DNA of 64,000 nucleotides from Variovorax sp. V93. GTDB taxonomy: Bacteria > Pseudomonadota > Gammaproteobacteria > Burkholderiales > Burkholderiaceae_C. This document shows, one piece after another, positions 41,138 to 48,405 of the stretch. The notes under the pieces were generated by a model. That model was not told where the DNA came from. It did no database searches and saw only the letters and a list, made by a program, of their open reading frames with translations. Position numbers and translations under genes: made by a program. Each line of letters begins with the position of its first letter. The first letter of the stretch is position 1. The stretch lies in the NCBI RefSeq assembly GCF_041154485.1, contig NZ_AP028670.1:930001-994000 (forward strand), read 5' to 3'.

Positions 41138-41726
41138 GCGGCGTGGCTGCGGCGACCCGCCCTGGGCGGGCGTCAACGCACGGAATTCGCCATACGGCCG
41201 GAAGCCACTTGGGCGCAAAGGTTGCCGCCGATCGGCGGTTCGTGCGACCGCCTGGAGCGATCGCGCGCGGCCACATTTCAGGAAGCCGGTTCGAACCATG
41301 TTCGCCCTTGCAGGCGAGTGCATGTCTCAGCCCGCTCGCGCGGAACAGCATGCGCCAGGCTGGGCATCTGGCATTCCATCTTGGGCGACTGAAGCGGCAT
41401 GGGCCTGCGGGCGCGTCGAGCGGGTCGGCGGGCCCCCCACTTTCTCCTGCCATTGCCCGACGGCACAAGCCGCGGGCTTCCGCTTGATCTTCCTCAAGCA
41501 CCCTGTGGCGCCATCGGTGCATCCTCGTGCCTGGATCGTCGTCTCCTGATCAGGCGGATCCGACCATGACCGAACCGACCCTGGCCCCACGTCCCCATTC
41601 GCTACACCGGCCGCGCACTCGCGCCATGCTTTTCCCGGCTGCCGCCATCCGGCGGCGGGTCGTGCGCGTCGTGTCGAACGCAGTCCGGTGACTGTGCCTC
41701 TTCATCCGATCGTCCGAAAGCAGCGC
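41138..41726. other. Region without a recognised gene
   Basis: Nearly 600 bp with no convincing coding sequence; open frames on both strands look random. A hairpin CCCGCC-CTG-GGCGGG (41156-41170) just after the isomerase stop may terminate transcription, although no U tract follows. The promoter of the next two genes presumably lies in the last ~200 bp, but no clear -35/-10 pair stands out. Confidence 0.5.
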
Positions 41727-43406
41727 ATGTCCAGGCCCGTTCCGCATCTCTTTGGCGACGCCCCTGCCGCGCTGCCGGCACCCGCCACCACGATCGAGCA
41801 GCTCAATCGCGAGTGCTTCTGTCTCAGCCTCGACCGGGACGCGCTCGCGCGCGCGCTCGACGCCGAGCTGGGGCAGCCGGGCCTGTCCCAGCTGGTGCGC
41901 GAGCGCTGCCCGTTCGTGTTCGCGGCCCAGCCGGTGTTCGTGGCCGCGCCGCGGATACGGCGCATGGCGCAGGTGGTGCGGGCCGTGGAGTCGGTGGTGG
42001 CGCTGCCGGCCTACCGCGAACAGGCCCTGGCCACCGCTCCCGCGATTGCCCGCCTGGGCAGCGCGGGCCCGCGCGGCGTGTTCTTCGGCTACGACTTCCA
42101 CCTCGAACAGGACCGCCTCGGCCTCATCGAGATCAACACCAACGCCGGCGGGGCGATGCTCAACGCGGTGCTGGCGCGCGCCCAGCGAGCCTGCTGCGAG
42201 GCGATGGATTCGATGGTGCCCACGCGGGCCAGCGCGGCCGACTTCGAGCAGCGCATCGTCGACATGTTCCGCCAGGAATGGCGCCTTGCAGGCCGCTCGC
42301 GGCCGCTGGCCAGCATCGCCATTGTCGATACGGCGCCGCCGGAGCAATACCTCTACGCCGAGTTCCTGCTGTTCCAGCAACTCTTCGAGCGGCATGGGCT
42401 GCGAGCCGTCATTGCCGACCCGTCGTCGCTCGAATGGCGAGATGGCACGCTGTGGCACGGCGACGTGGCCATCGATCTGGTCTACAACCGCTTGACCGAC
42501 TTCTATCTCGAGCAGCCGGAAAGCGCCGCGCTGCGCGAGGCGTACCTGCATCAAGGCGTTGTGCTGACACCCCACCCGCAAGCCCACGCGCTGTACGCGG
42601 ACAAACGACAGCTCGCCGTTTTCAGCGATGCAGCGCGGCTGCAGGCGTTGGGTGTGCCCGAAGCCACCCGGCAGGTGCTGCTGGACGCGGTCCCGCACAC
42701 GGAGGTCGTGAATACTGCCGATGGCGAGCGCCTGTGGGCCGCACGCCGTGGCCTTTTCTTCAAGCCCGTCGCCGGCTTTGGCAGCCGCGCCGCCTACCGC
42801 GGCGACAAGCTCACGCGGCGGGTGTGGCAGGAGATCCTCGCTGGCGGCTACGTCGCGCAGGCCATCGTGGCGCCGGGCGAACGCCTGATCGACGAGGACG
42901 CCGACCATGCCATGAAGTTCGACCTGCGTGCCTACGCCTACGCCGGCGACGCGCAGTGGGTGGCGGCTCGCCTGTACCAGGGGCAGACCACCAACTTCCG
43001 CACCCCCGGCGGTGGTTTCGCGCCGGTGTACAGCACGGTCGATGCGTCGGGCCGCGCGCTGCGCCAATCGGGTGGCGAGCATGCCTCGTATGTGTTCCTG
43101 CTCGACGAGGCCGGCGGTGTGCACGCGGTCCCGCATGCGCTGTATGTGGCGCTCGCGCGCCGCGAAGCCGCGGCGCCCGCATGGGCCGGCCGGAACCTGC
43201 GCCTGGCCGACTGGTATGTGCGGCTGAAGGACGGTGAGCCCGATGCCATCGTCAACGAGACTTATGGCCTTGCCCATGTCGACGCGCAGGGTCGTCTCGG
43301 GTCGGTGGCCGCACCCGCCGATGCCGGCTGGCCGACGGTGAAGGAACGGGAACGCATGCATGCCATGCTTTTCGAGGCGGCGGATTGCCCGGGGAGCGCG
43401 CGATGA
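41727..43406 (+). CDS. ATP-grasp-like protein of unknown function
   Basis: A 559-aa protein. I see a probable ATP-grasp core: GLIEINTNAGGAML near 130-145, RGLFFKPVAGFGSRAAYRGD near 345-365, GGYVAQAIVAPGER, and KFDLRAYAYAG with VNETYGLAHV near the C-terminus, in an order that suggests a circularly permuted ATP-grasp like glutathionylspermidine synthase relatives. Substrates are unknown. The ATG at 41727 is one option; a GTG at 41688 is another. It overlaps the phospholipase D gene by 4 bp, and the two probably act together, perhaps in envelope lipid or peptide modification. Confidence 0.68.
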   Translation: MSRPVPHLFGDAPAALPAPATTIEQLNRECFCLSLDRDALARALDAELGQPGLSQLVRERCPFVFAAQPVFVAAPRIRRMAQVVRAVESVVALPAYREQALATAPAIARLGSAGPRGVFFGYDFHLEQDRLGLIEINTNAGGAMLNAVLARAQRACCEAMDSMVPTRASAADFEQRIVDMFRQEWRLAGRSRPLASIAIVDTAPPEQYLYAEFLLFQQLFERHGLRAVIADPSSLEWRDGTLWHGDVAIDLVYNRLTDFYLEQPESAALREAYLHQGVVLTPHPQAHALYADKRQLAVFSDAARLQALGVPEATRQVLLDAVPHTEVVNTADGERLWAARRGLFFKPVAGFGSRAAYRGDKLTRRVWQEILAGGYVAQAIVAPGERLIDEDADHAMKFDLRAYAYAGDAQWVAARLYQGQTTNFRTPGGGFAPVYSTVDASGRALRQSGGEHASYVFLLDEAGGVHAVPHALYVALARREAAAPAWAGRNLRLADWYVRLKDGEPDAIVNETYGLAHVDAQGRLGSVAAPADAGWPTVKERERMHAMLFEAADCPGSAR

Positions 43407-45028
43407 ACGATCGGGTCGATCAGCCGCCGGCCCGCATCGCCTGCTTCGAATGGCGCCGCCGCGGCGAGAGGCTTGGCCGGTGCATGCTCCTCGTGGCTGC
43501 GGCGCTGCTGCTCGCTGCCTGCGCGGCGATCGCCTTCGACGCGCCGCGCGCGCCGTCCCATGCGTTCGACCAGCCCCTGCAGACGTCGCTCGGACGGACC
43601 TACTTCGCGCAACTCGCATCGGCACCGGGCCAATCGGGCTTTCATCTGCTGGTTTCCGGACCGGAGGCGTTTGCTGCTCGCGGCGCTCTTGCCGCGGCGG
43701 CGGAGCGAACGCTGGACCTGCAGTACTACAGCGTCGCCGACGACTCGACGGCAACGCTGCTGCTGGACGGTGTGCTGCGCGCCGCGCAGCGGGGCGTTCG
43801 CGTGCGGCTGCTGGTCGATGACCTCAATGTGGGCGACCGCGAAGCTCACCTGTCGGTGCTTGCCGGGCATCCGAATGTGGAGGTGCGATTGTTCAATCCG
43901 TTTTCGCAGCGCGGCAGTTTCGGCCTGGTGCAGGTGCTCGAACTGCTCGGCGATGGCGAGCGCCTGAATCGGCGCATGCACAACAAGCTGTGGATCGCCG
44001 ATGGCGCCGTGGCCGTGATGGGTGGCCGCAACCTGGGCAACGCCTACTTCAATGCGTCCCAAGAGCGCGACTTTGCCGATCTCGACGTGCTGGCCGCCGG
44101 TCCCGTGGTGGCCGAAGTATCGCGCAGCTTCGACCAGTACTGGAACAGCCGGGAGGCGGTGCCGATTGCCGCCGTCGCCGGACCCGCGCCGCCGCTGGCC
44201 GATCTTCGGCAAGCGTGGGCCGAGACTGCCGCGCAGGCCGGACATTTTCGGGAAGGCGCCTATGTGCGCTCGCTGCGCAGGACAGCGTTCGGCGGCCTGG
44301 TGCGCTCGGGACAGCTGCCGCTGGTTGTGGCGCCCGCCGAGGCGCTGTTCGACGTGCCCGCGAACTCGCTCGCCGGTTCGCCCGAGACGACCAGCGCGAT
44401 CTTCCCGGTGCTGCGCAAGGACGTCGAGCAGGCCCGGCACGACGTGATTCTGGTGTCGCCCTATCTGGTTCCGGGTGCGACCGGTGTGGAGGTGCTGTGT
44501 GGTCTGGCTCGTCGTGGGGTGCGGGTGCGGATCCTTACCAATTCCCTGGCCTCGACCGATGTGCCGGTGGTGCACGCCGGATACGCGCGTTACCGCCCGC
44601 AGCTGCTCGCCTGCGGCGTGGTGCTCTATGAGTTGCGGCCCGGGGGACCCGGCGCCAGGACCCCGCGCCTGGGACTGTCGTCCGGCGCCAGTCTTCACGC
44701 CAAGGCCGTCGTCGTGGATGGCCACGCGGTGTTCATCGGATCGATGAACCTCGATCCGCGCTCCAGCAAGCTCAACACCGAGGTGGCGCTGCGGATCGAA
44801 AGCCAGGAACTCGGGGGGCAGCTGACCGCGCTCTTCGGCGAGGCCACCACGCTCGACCAGGTCTTCGAGGTCGAGCTCGATGAGCCGGGCAACGCCGCTT
44901 CATCGCTGCGCTGGCAGTCCCTGGATGGCGATCGGCCGGTGCGCTATTCGAGCGACCCCCTCGCCAGCGCGTGGCGCGTCTGGATGGCCCGCTTTCTGGG
45001 GGGGCTGGCGCCGGAAGCGCTGCTGTAG
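43403..45028 (+). CDS. Phospholipase D/cardiolipin synthase-like protein
   Basis: A 541-aa protein with two HxK motifs: HNKLWIADGAVAVMGGRN in the first half and LHAKAVVVDGHAVFIGSMN in the second, as in cardiolipin synthases. An N-terminal hydrophobic helix (MLLVAAALLLAACAA, possible lipobox) suggests membrane anchoring. GGGGAG lies before the ATG at 43403, which overlaps the preceding stop (ATGA). It should transfer phosphatidyl groups in the envelope. Confidence 0.88.
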   Translation: MNDRVDQPPARIACFEWRRRGERLGRCMLLVAAALLLAACAAIAFDAPRAPSHAFDQPLQTSLGRTYFAQLASAPGQSGFHLLVSGPEAFAARGALAAAAERTLDLQYYSVADDSTATLLLDGVLRAAQRGVRVRLLVDDLNVGDREAHLSVLAGHPNVEVRLFNPFSQRGSFGLVQVLELLGDGERLNRRMHNKLWIADGAVAVMGGRNLGNAYFNASQERDFADLDVLAAGPVVAEVSRSFDQYWNSREAVPIAAVAGPAPPLADLRQAWAETAAQAGHFREGAYVRSLRRTAFGGLVRSGQLPLVVAPAEALFDVPANSLAGSPETTSAIFPVLRKDVEQARHDVILVSPYLVPGATGVEVLCGLARRGVRVRILTNSLASTDVPVVHAGYARYRPQLLACGVVLYELRPGGPGARTPRLGLSSGASLHAKAVVVDGHAVFIGSMNLDPRSSKLNTEVALRIESQELGGQLTALFGEATTLDQVFEVELDEPGNAASSLRWQSLDGDRPVRYSSDPLASAWRVWMARFLGGLAPEALL

Positions 45029-45080
45029 AGAGCCCCTGCTTTGCACGCTGGCTGCGCTCCCTGCGGGCCTGTCAGGGGCG

Positions 45081-45099
45081 CGATCCTGCTGGCGGATCG
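45081..45099. terminator. Possible terminator between convergent genes
   Basis: CGATCC (45081-45086) pairs with GGATCG (45094-45099) around a 7-nt loop, in the 74-bp gap between the phospholipase D gene and the convergent methyltransferase gene. No U tract is seen. Confidence 0.3.
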
Positions 45100-45102
45100 G
45101 CC

Positions 45103-45768
45103 TCAGTGGCCGCTGGCGGGGCGTGCGTGCGAAGCCTTGAAAAAATTCGGCACGAACCGAGGCGTGGTCTTCGCGTACTCCCGCCAGGCATCGCCGAAAG
45201 CCATCTCGGAGTCGCGCTCTTCCGAAATGGCCAACCGAACGTACATCACCACCAGCACCGGGAACATTCCGAGCGTGAGCATCGTGGGCCACTGAAGCAG
45301 GAAGCCGAACATGATGGCCACGAAGCCGATGTACTGCGGATGGCGAACGAGCCGGTAGGGACCTGCCTTGGCCAGTTCGTGACGTCGCTGGGCGTGATAC
45401 AACACGTGCCAGGCCTTGGACAGCAACGTGAACCCGGCAAAGATGAAGGCGAAGCTCAGGACGTGCAGCGCGCCGAAATGCGGATTGCCGTGCCGGCCCG
45501 TGATGAGCCACCACAAATGGCCAGCGTCATGCTCGAGCAGGTTGACGCCCGGAAACTTCGTGCCGAGCCAGCCGGAGAGCAGGTAGATGGTCAGCGGGAA
45601 GCCGTACATCTCCGCGAACAGGGCCACGATGAAGGCACCGTACGCTCCGAAGCTGCGCCAGTCGCGCAGGTTGGCCGGTTTGAAGAAGCTGTATGCGAAC
45701 CCCACGAAGATGACGGAGTTCAGGAACACGAGGCCCCAGAGGCCGTAGTCATTCGGAGCGCTGTTCAT
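45103..45768 (-). CDS. Isoprenylcysteine carboxyl methyltransferase-family membrane protein
   Basis: A 221-aa membrane protein with about five hydrophobic segments. The C-terminal half carries GPYRLVRHPQYIGFVAIMFG and SEERDSEMAFGDAWREYAKT, the conserved ICMT/PEMT methyltransferase boxes. GGGGAACGACC precedes the ATG at 45768. It overlaps the upstream DUF2933-type gene by 20 bp. In proteobacteria such small methyltransferases often travel with metal-resistance genes; substrate unknown. Confidence 0.85.
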   Translation of the reverse strand: MNSAPNDYGLWGLVFLNSVIFVGFAYSFFKPANLRDWRSFGAYGAFIVALFAEMYGFPLTIYLLSGWLGTKFPGVNLLEHDAGHLWWLITGRHGNPHFGALHVLSFAFIFAGFTLLSKAWHVLYHAQRRHELAKAGPYRLVRHPQYIGFVAIMFGFLLQWPTMLTLGMFPVLVVMYVRLAISEERDSEMAFGDAWREYAKTTPRFVPNFFKASHARPASGH

Positions 45769-46003
45769 GGTCGTTCCCCGGGGGCTGTCCGTGCGGCTGT
45801 CCATGGCCGCCGTGGCCATGGCCGTGGTGCATGAAGATGTGCATCAACGGACAGGCCAGGATGATCAGGTAGGGCAGGGCGCCGAACAGGTGTGCCGTGT
45901 GCTCCGTGACGAGGTAGAAGCCACCAGCGGCAGTGGCTACGAGCAACGCCAGGCCCGCAGGAGACCGCCAGAACGACGGCGGCTCGGAACGATCGTGGTC
46001 CAT
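45749..46003 (-). CDS. Small membrane protein (DUF2933-like)
   Basis: An 84-aa protein with two hydrophobic helices (GLALLVATAAGGFYLV, then LPYLIILACPLMHIFM) and a His/Gly-rich tail HHGHGHGGHGQPHG that could bind metal. AGGAG precedes the ATG at 46003. It is in an operon with the ICMT-family gene and is divergent from a second small membrane protein. Confidence 0.78.
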   Translation of the reverse strand: MDHDRSEPPSFWRSPAGLALLVATAAGGFYLVTEHTAHLFGALPYLIILACPLMHIFMHHGHGHGGHGQPHGQPPGNDHEQRSE

Positions 46004-46136
46004 GGACGTGCTCCTTTGGTCACCGGGCTCCCTGCCGTTGCACGAGCGTCGCACGTATTTCGATGCGCGGCTTGATGTGCGTCAATGCAGCCCGGCCCCA
46101 TCGCGCCAAGATCTGAAGTGGCAACAGGAGAATCTC

Positions 46137-46439
46137 ATGGGCACGACCTCGCCTTCAGTCCGGAACCTGGAATCCGCTCCCACGGCTCTGCGTACGGGGA
46201 TGGCCTTGGCCGTGACCGTTGCGGTCTTCTACACGCTGTGCGCAATGGTCTGGCTCGCCGCGCCCGGCCCATTCCTGAATTTCATGAATGGCCTGTTCCA
46301 CGGCATGGACTTCAGCGCACTCCTGCGGCCTGCACCGTTCTCCTGGGCCGGCTTCCTCGAAGCGATCGTCGTGTTGAGCGTTTGGGCATTCCTCGCAGGG
46401 TCGTTCTTTGGGTGGCTGCGCCGGCGTCTTGGCAGCTGA
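46137..46439 (+). CDS. Small membrane protein (DUF5676-like)
   Basis: A 100-aa protein with two hydrophobic helices: GMALAVTVAVFYTLCAMVWL, and the C-terminal segment before FFGWLRRRLGS. The LNFMNGLFHGMDF loop in between is typical of the small family I know as DUF5676. ACAGGAG precedes the ATG at 46137. It faces the DUF2933-like gene across 133 bp, and the three small genes probably form one metal-related set. Confidence 0.75.
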   Translation: MGTTSPSVRNLESAPTALRTGMALAVTVAVFYTLCAMVWLAAPGPFLNFMNGLFHGMDFSALLRPAPFSWAGFLEAIVVLSVWAFLAGSFFGWLRRRLGS

Positions 46440-46591
46440 ACCCTTCTTCGGGGTGGTCCTCCCCGCTTCAGGTCCTGCAGACGCCGGTCCGGATCCAAGG
46501 CCCGTCCGTAGCCGCGATGCCAGATGCGCCCAGGGTGTTCCAGCTGGATCACCTCTGCACCAAGGCCACGGACGACCATCGCGCAGTTCAT
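46440..46591 (-). pseudogene. Possible CaiB/BaiF CoA-transferase fragment
   Basis: On the minus strand about 50 residues read CAMVVRGLGAEVIQLEHPGR and then GRALDPDRRLQDLKRG, resembling the N-terminal region of CaiB/BaiF CoA-transferases (in which LGAEVIKVE-type sequences are conserved). There is no start region or remainder, so at best it is a remnant. It directly abuts the transposase fragment. Confidence 0.35.
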
Positions 46592-46700
46592 ACAGGCCGC
46601 GGACTCCGACATCCATTGGTACACCGAACAGCGGATCAAGATCTTCCTGGGCTGTCCGAGGCCCATCGAATACCGAGAGAGCCCTGGACTTACGACATAG
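46581..46700 (+). mobile_element. IS3-family transposase (OrfB) C-terminal remnant
   Basis: A short frame ending at a TAG (46698-46700) encodes DIHWYTEQRIKIFLGC and RPIEYRESPGL, matching the WYN-x-RI-x-LGGLSPxEYR tail of IS3-family OrfB transposases. The catalytic DDE core and the left end are missing. It lies against the truncated end of the AbiEii gene, so insertion and later decay of the element probably cut that gene. Confidence 0.55.
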
Positions 46701-47103
46701 AACCAGTCCAGGTTTTTATCCGCACCCCCCTCGGCACCAACTTGAAGTCAATGCCGTAGCCGCCCCAGAAGCCGGCGAGATCCGGGCTGACCTCGGCAGG
46801 CTTTTCCTCCATCCTGAAATCAAAGGGCTCGTAGCCCGCGAGTCGAAATGTGCGTTGCAACGCAAGTTCGATGCGGACTTGCACGGCTTCGGTTCCGTCC
46901 GGAAAGTCATGGCGCATCGAGAAGTCGAGGTCGACAGATTCGCGCGACGTCAGCTGGTGGATGAGGGCCATCGCGTTGCCGCCCTTGAGCACCAACTGGT
47001 CCATGAGCTCGTCGTCAGAGAACATGGCCGTGACGGCCAGTTTCTTGATTTGCTCGAGGCTGATGAGCTCGTCGTGTTTCCTGTTGACCGCGCTTTTCGC
47101 CAT
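46690..47103 (-). CDS. Truncated AbiEii/AbiGii-type nucleotidyltransferase toxin
   Basis: A 137-aa protein whose first ~120 residues match AbiEii-type toxins: KGGNAMAL (40-47), SVDLDF (57-61, the DxD metal motif) and later EKPAEVSPDLAGFWGGYG. Full-length members are about twice this long. The frame then enters the IS3-remnant sequence and stops, so the C-terminal domain is lost. The start at 47103 follows GGAAG. It may be non-functional; a truncated nucleotidyltransferase could still be expressed. Confidence 0.68.
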   Translation of the reverse strand: MAKSAVNRKHDELISLEQIKKLAVTAMFSDDELMDQLVLKGGNAMALIHQLTSRESVDLDFSMRHDFPDGTEAVQVRIELALQRTFRLAGYEPFDFRMEEKPAEVSPDLAGFWGGYGIDFKLVPRGVRIKTWTGSMS

Positions 47104-47231
47104 GTTCTTCCCGTGACTGCCAAGGGGCCCTGCTGCGTTTTCGGCATCGCTCGAGTGCGACGTTCCTCAAGTTGTCGGCCCGATGTTGCCATATGCACGC
47201 AAGAGTTCATAAAGGCTGTATTTTGAATGCC

Positions 47232-47357
47232 ATGGGTGATCAAAATGCCGGAAAACTGAACCGCCTGCTGGCCGAGTTGGGCGGCACACGCCTTGGTATC
47301 GCCGGCGTGCGGCGTCCACATGCCCAAGGGCGGGCGCCTGCAATGGGAGGTGGGTGA
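47232..47357 (+). pseudogene. AbiEi-type antitoxin N-terminal remnant
   Basis: From the ATG at 47232 the frame gives GKLNRLLAELGGTRL, the start of AbiEi-type antitoxins. About 30 residues later in the family, the expected ARGVYMPKGGRLQWE-like stretch appears in another frame as ACGVHMPKGGRLQWEV, so an internal deletion with frameshift is inferred. It runs opposite to the toxin fragment, unlike a normal abiEi-abiEii operon, which implies rearrangement. Confidence 0.5.
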
Positions 47358-47372
47358 TCCGCAGCCTGGGGG

Positions 47373-47487
47373 CGCAACGACGCGCTGGATGGTGGCGCCG
47401 GCAACGCCACCGTCAGTGGCCTCGGCGGGATGACACGTATGTCGACGGCGCAGGCAACGACACGCTGACCGAGACGGCGCCACCTCG
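47373..47487 (+). pseudogene. RTX calcium-binding repeat remnant
   Basis: The frame from 47373 reads NDALDGGAGNATVSGLGG, and after a single-base loss the sense continues as DDTYVDGAGNDTLTETA. These are GGxGxD-type nonapeptide repeats of secreted RTX proteins. No gene start or remaining domains are seen. It is fused directly to the antitoxin remnant. Confidence 0.55.
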
Positions 47488-47594
47488 TCGGACGTGTATT
47501 GGAGAATTGATTCATCGCCTCCTTCCAGTTGTGCGCCGCTCGTCCACCGTCGGCCGCGGCGTTGCGCAGAGATGAAGGTCTTGCGGAATCACCG

Positions 47595-48366
47595 CTAGGT
47601 CACCCGGAGCGTTGGGACTTGCGCGTTTCCGGCAAGTTGATACAGATAGTCCGCCCAGCGCTGCATCATGTCCTTGCGCATGTCCATGAATTGCGCACGA
47701 GCGTAGGCTGCACCCATCGGCCCGCTCTTGCCATGGGCAAGTTGTGCCTCGATGACATCGGGCGAAATGCCGTGCATCTGTTCTGCCATGACCGTGCGTG
47801 CCATCGCGCGAAATCCGTGGGCGGCCATTTCGTCGTTGGTGTAGCCGAGCCTTCGCAACGCCGCGTTCATGGTGTTCTCGCTCATGGGGCGCTCGCCAGT
47901 GCGGATACTCGGAAAGACATACCGGCCGTGCCCGGTCAATGGCTGAATATCTTCAAGTGCCTGCACCGCCTGCCTCGCCAGCGGCACGAAGTGGGGACGG
48001 CCGTTGAGCTTTTCATGGAGCCTTCGCTTCATGTCCTGCGCCGGGATGGTGAGCATTGCCTTTTCGAGATCGATCCAGGCCCATCCCATCGCACGGATGC
48101 TGCTCTGCGCGCTTCGCGAGGCCGGGATCGATGTTGTCGGCAAGCAGTTCGCGGGCCTTGTCGCGCCGTTGCCGGGCCTTCGCGAGCGAGACCGCGGGGT
48201 AGACGCCCAAGGCCAGCGTCTTCGCCTTGCCGTTGAACCGGTAGTCCATGCGTCAGTACTTGCCTGCCGCCTTGACGCGCAGGTACATGCCGCCGCCGTC
48301 CGCGTAGCGCTCGCCGATCTCGGTGCCCTTGTGCTTCACTTGCCTCACAAAAGTGTCTGTCAGCAT
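47595..48366 (-). pseudogene. P4-type integrase pseudogene
   Basis: On the minus strand an ATG at 48366 begins MLTDTFVRQVKHKG and continues GGGMYLRVKAAGKY, the DUF4102 start of P4-type integrases. A TGA at 48255-48253 then replaces the expected Trp codon, after which RMDYRFNGKAKTLALGVYPA and AKARQRRDKARELLADN continue in frame. Around 48130 about 200 residues are missing and the frame shifts to the C-terminal part (GWAWIDLEKAMLTIPAQDMK, HGFRAMARTVMAE, which holds the HxxR box, and AQLAHGKSG). The Tyr region near AYARAQFMDMRKDM is present. It is a dead integrase of a lost genomic island. Confidence 0.8.
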
Positions 48367-48405
48367 TGGATTCTTCTCCTTGCTGTCTATCTCCGGATAC
48401 TTTTT

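Noticed and set aside
41019..41549. Open frames in the 41.1-41.7 kb gap
   Set aside because: Random-looking sequence without a start site or recognisable motif.
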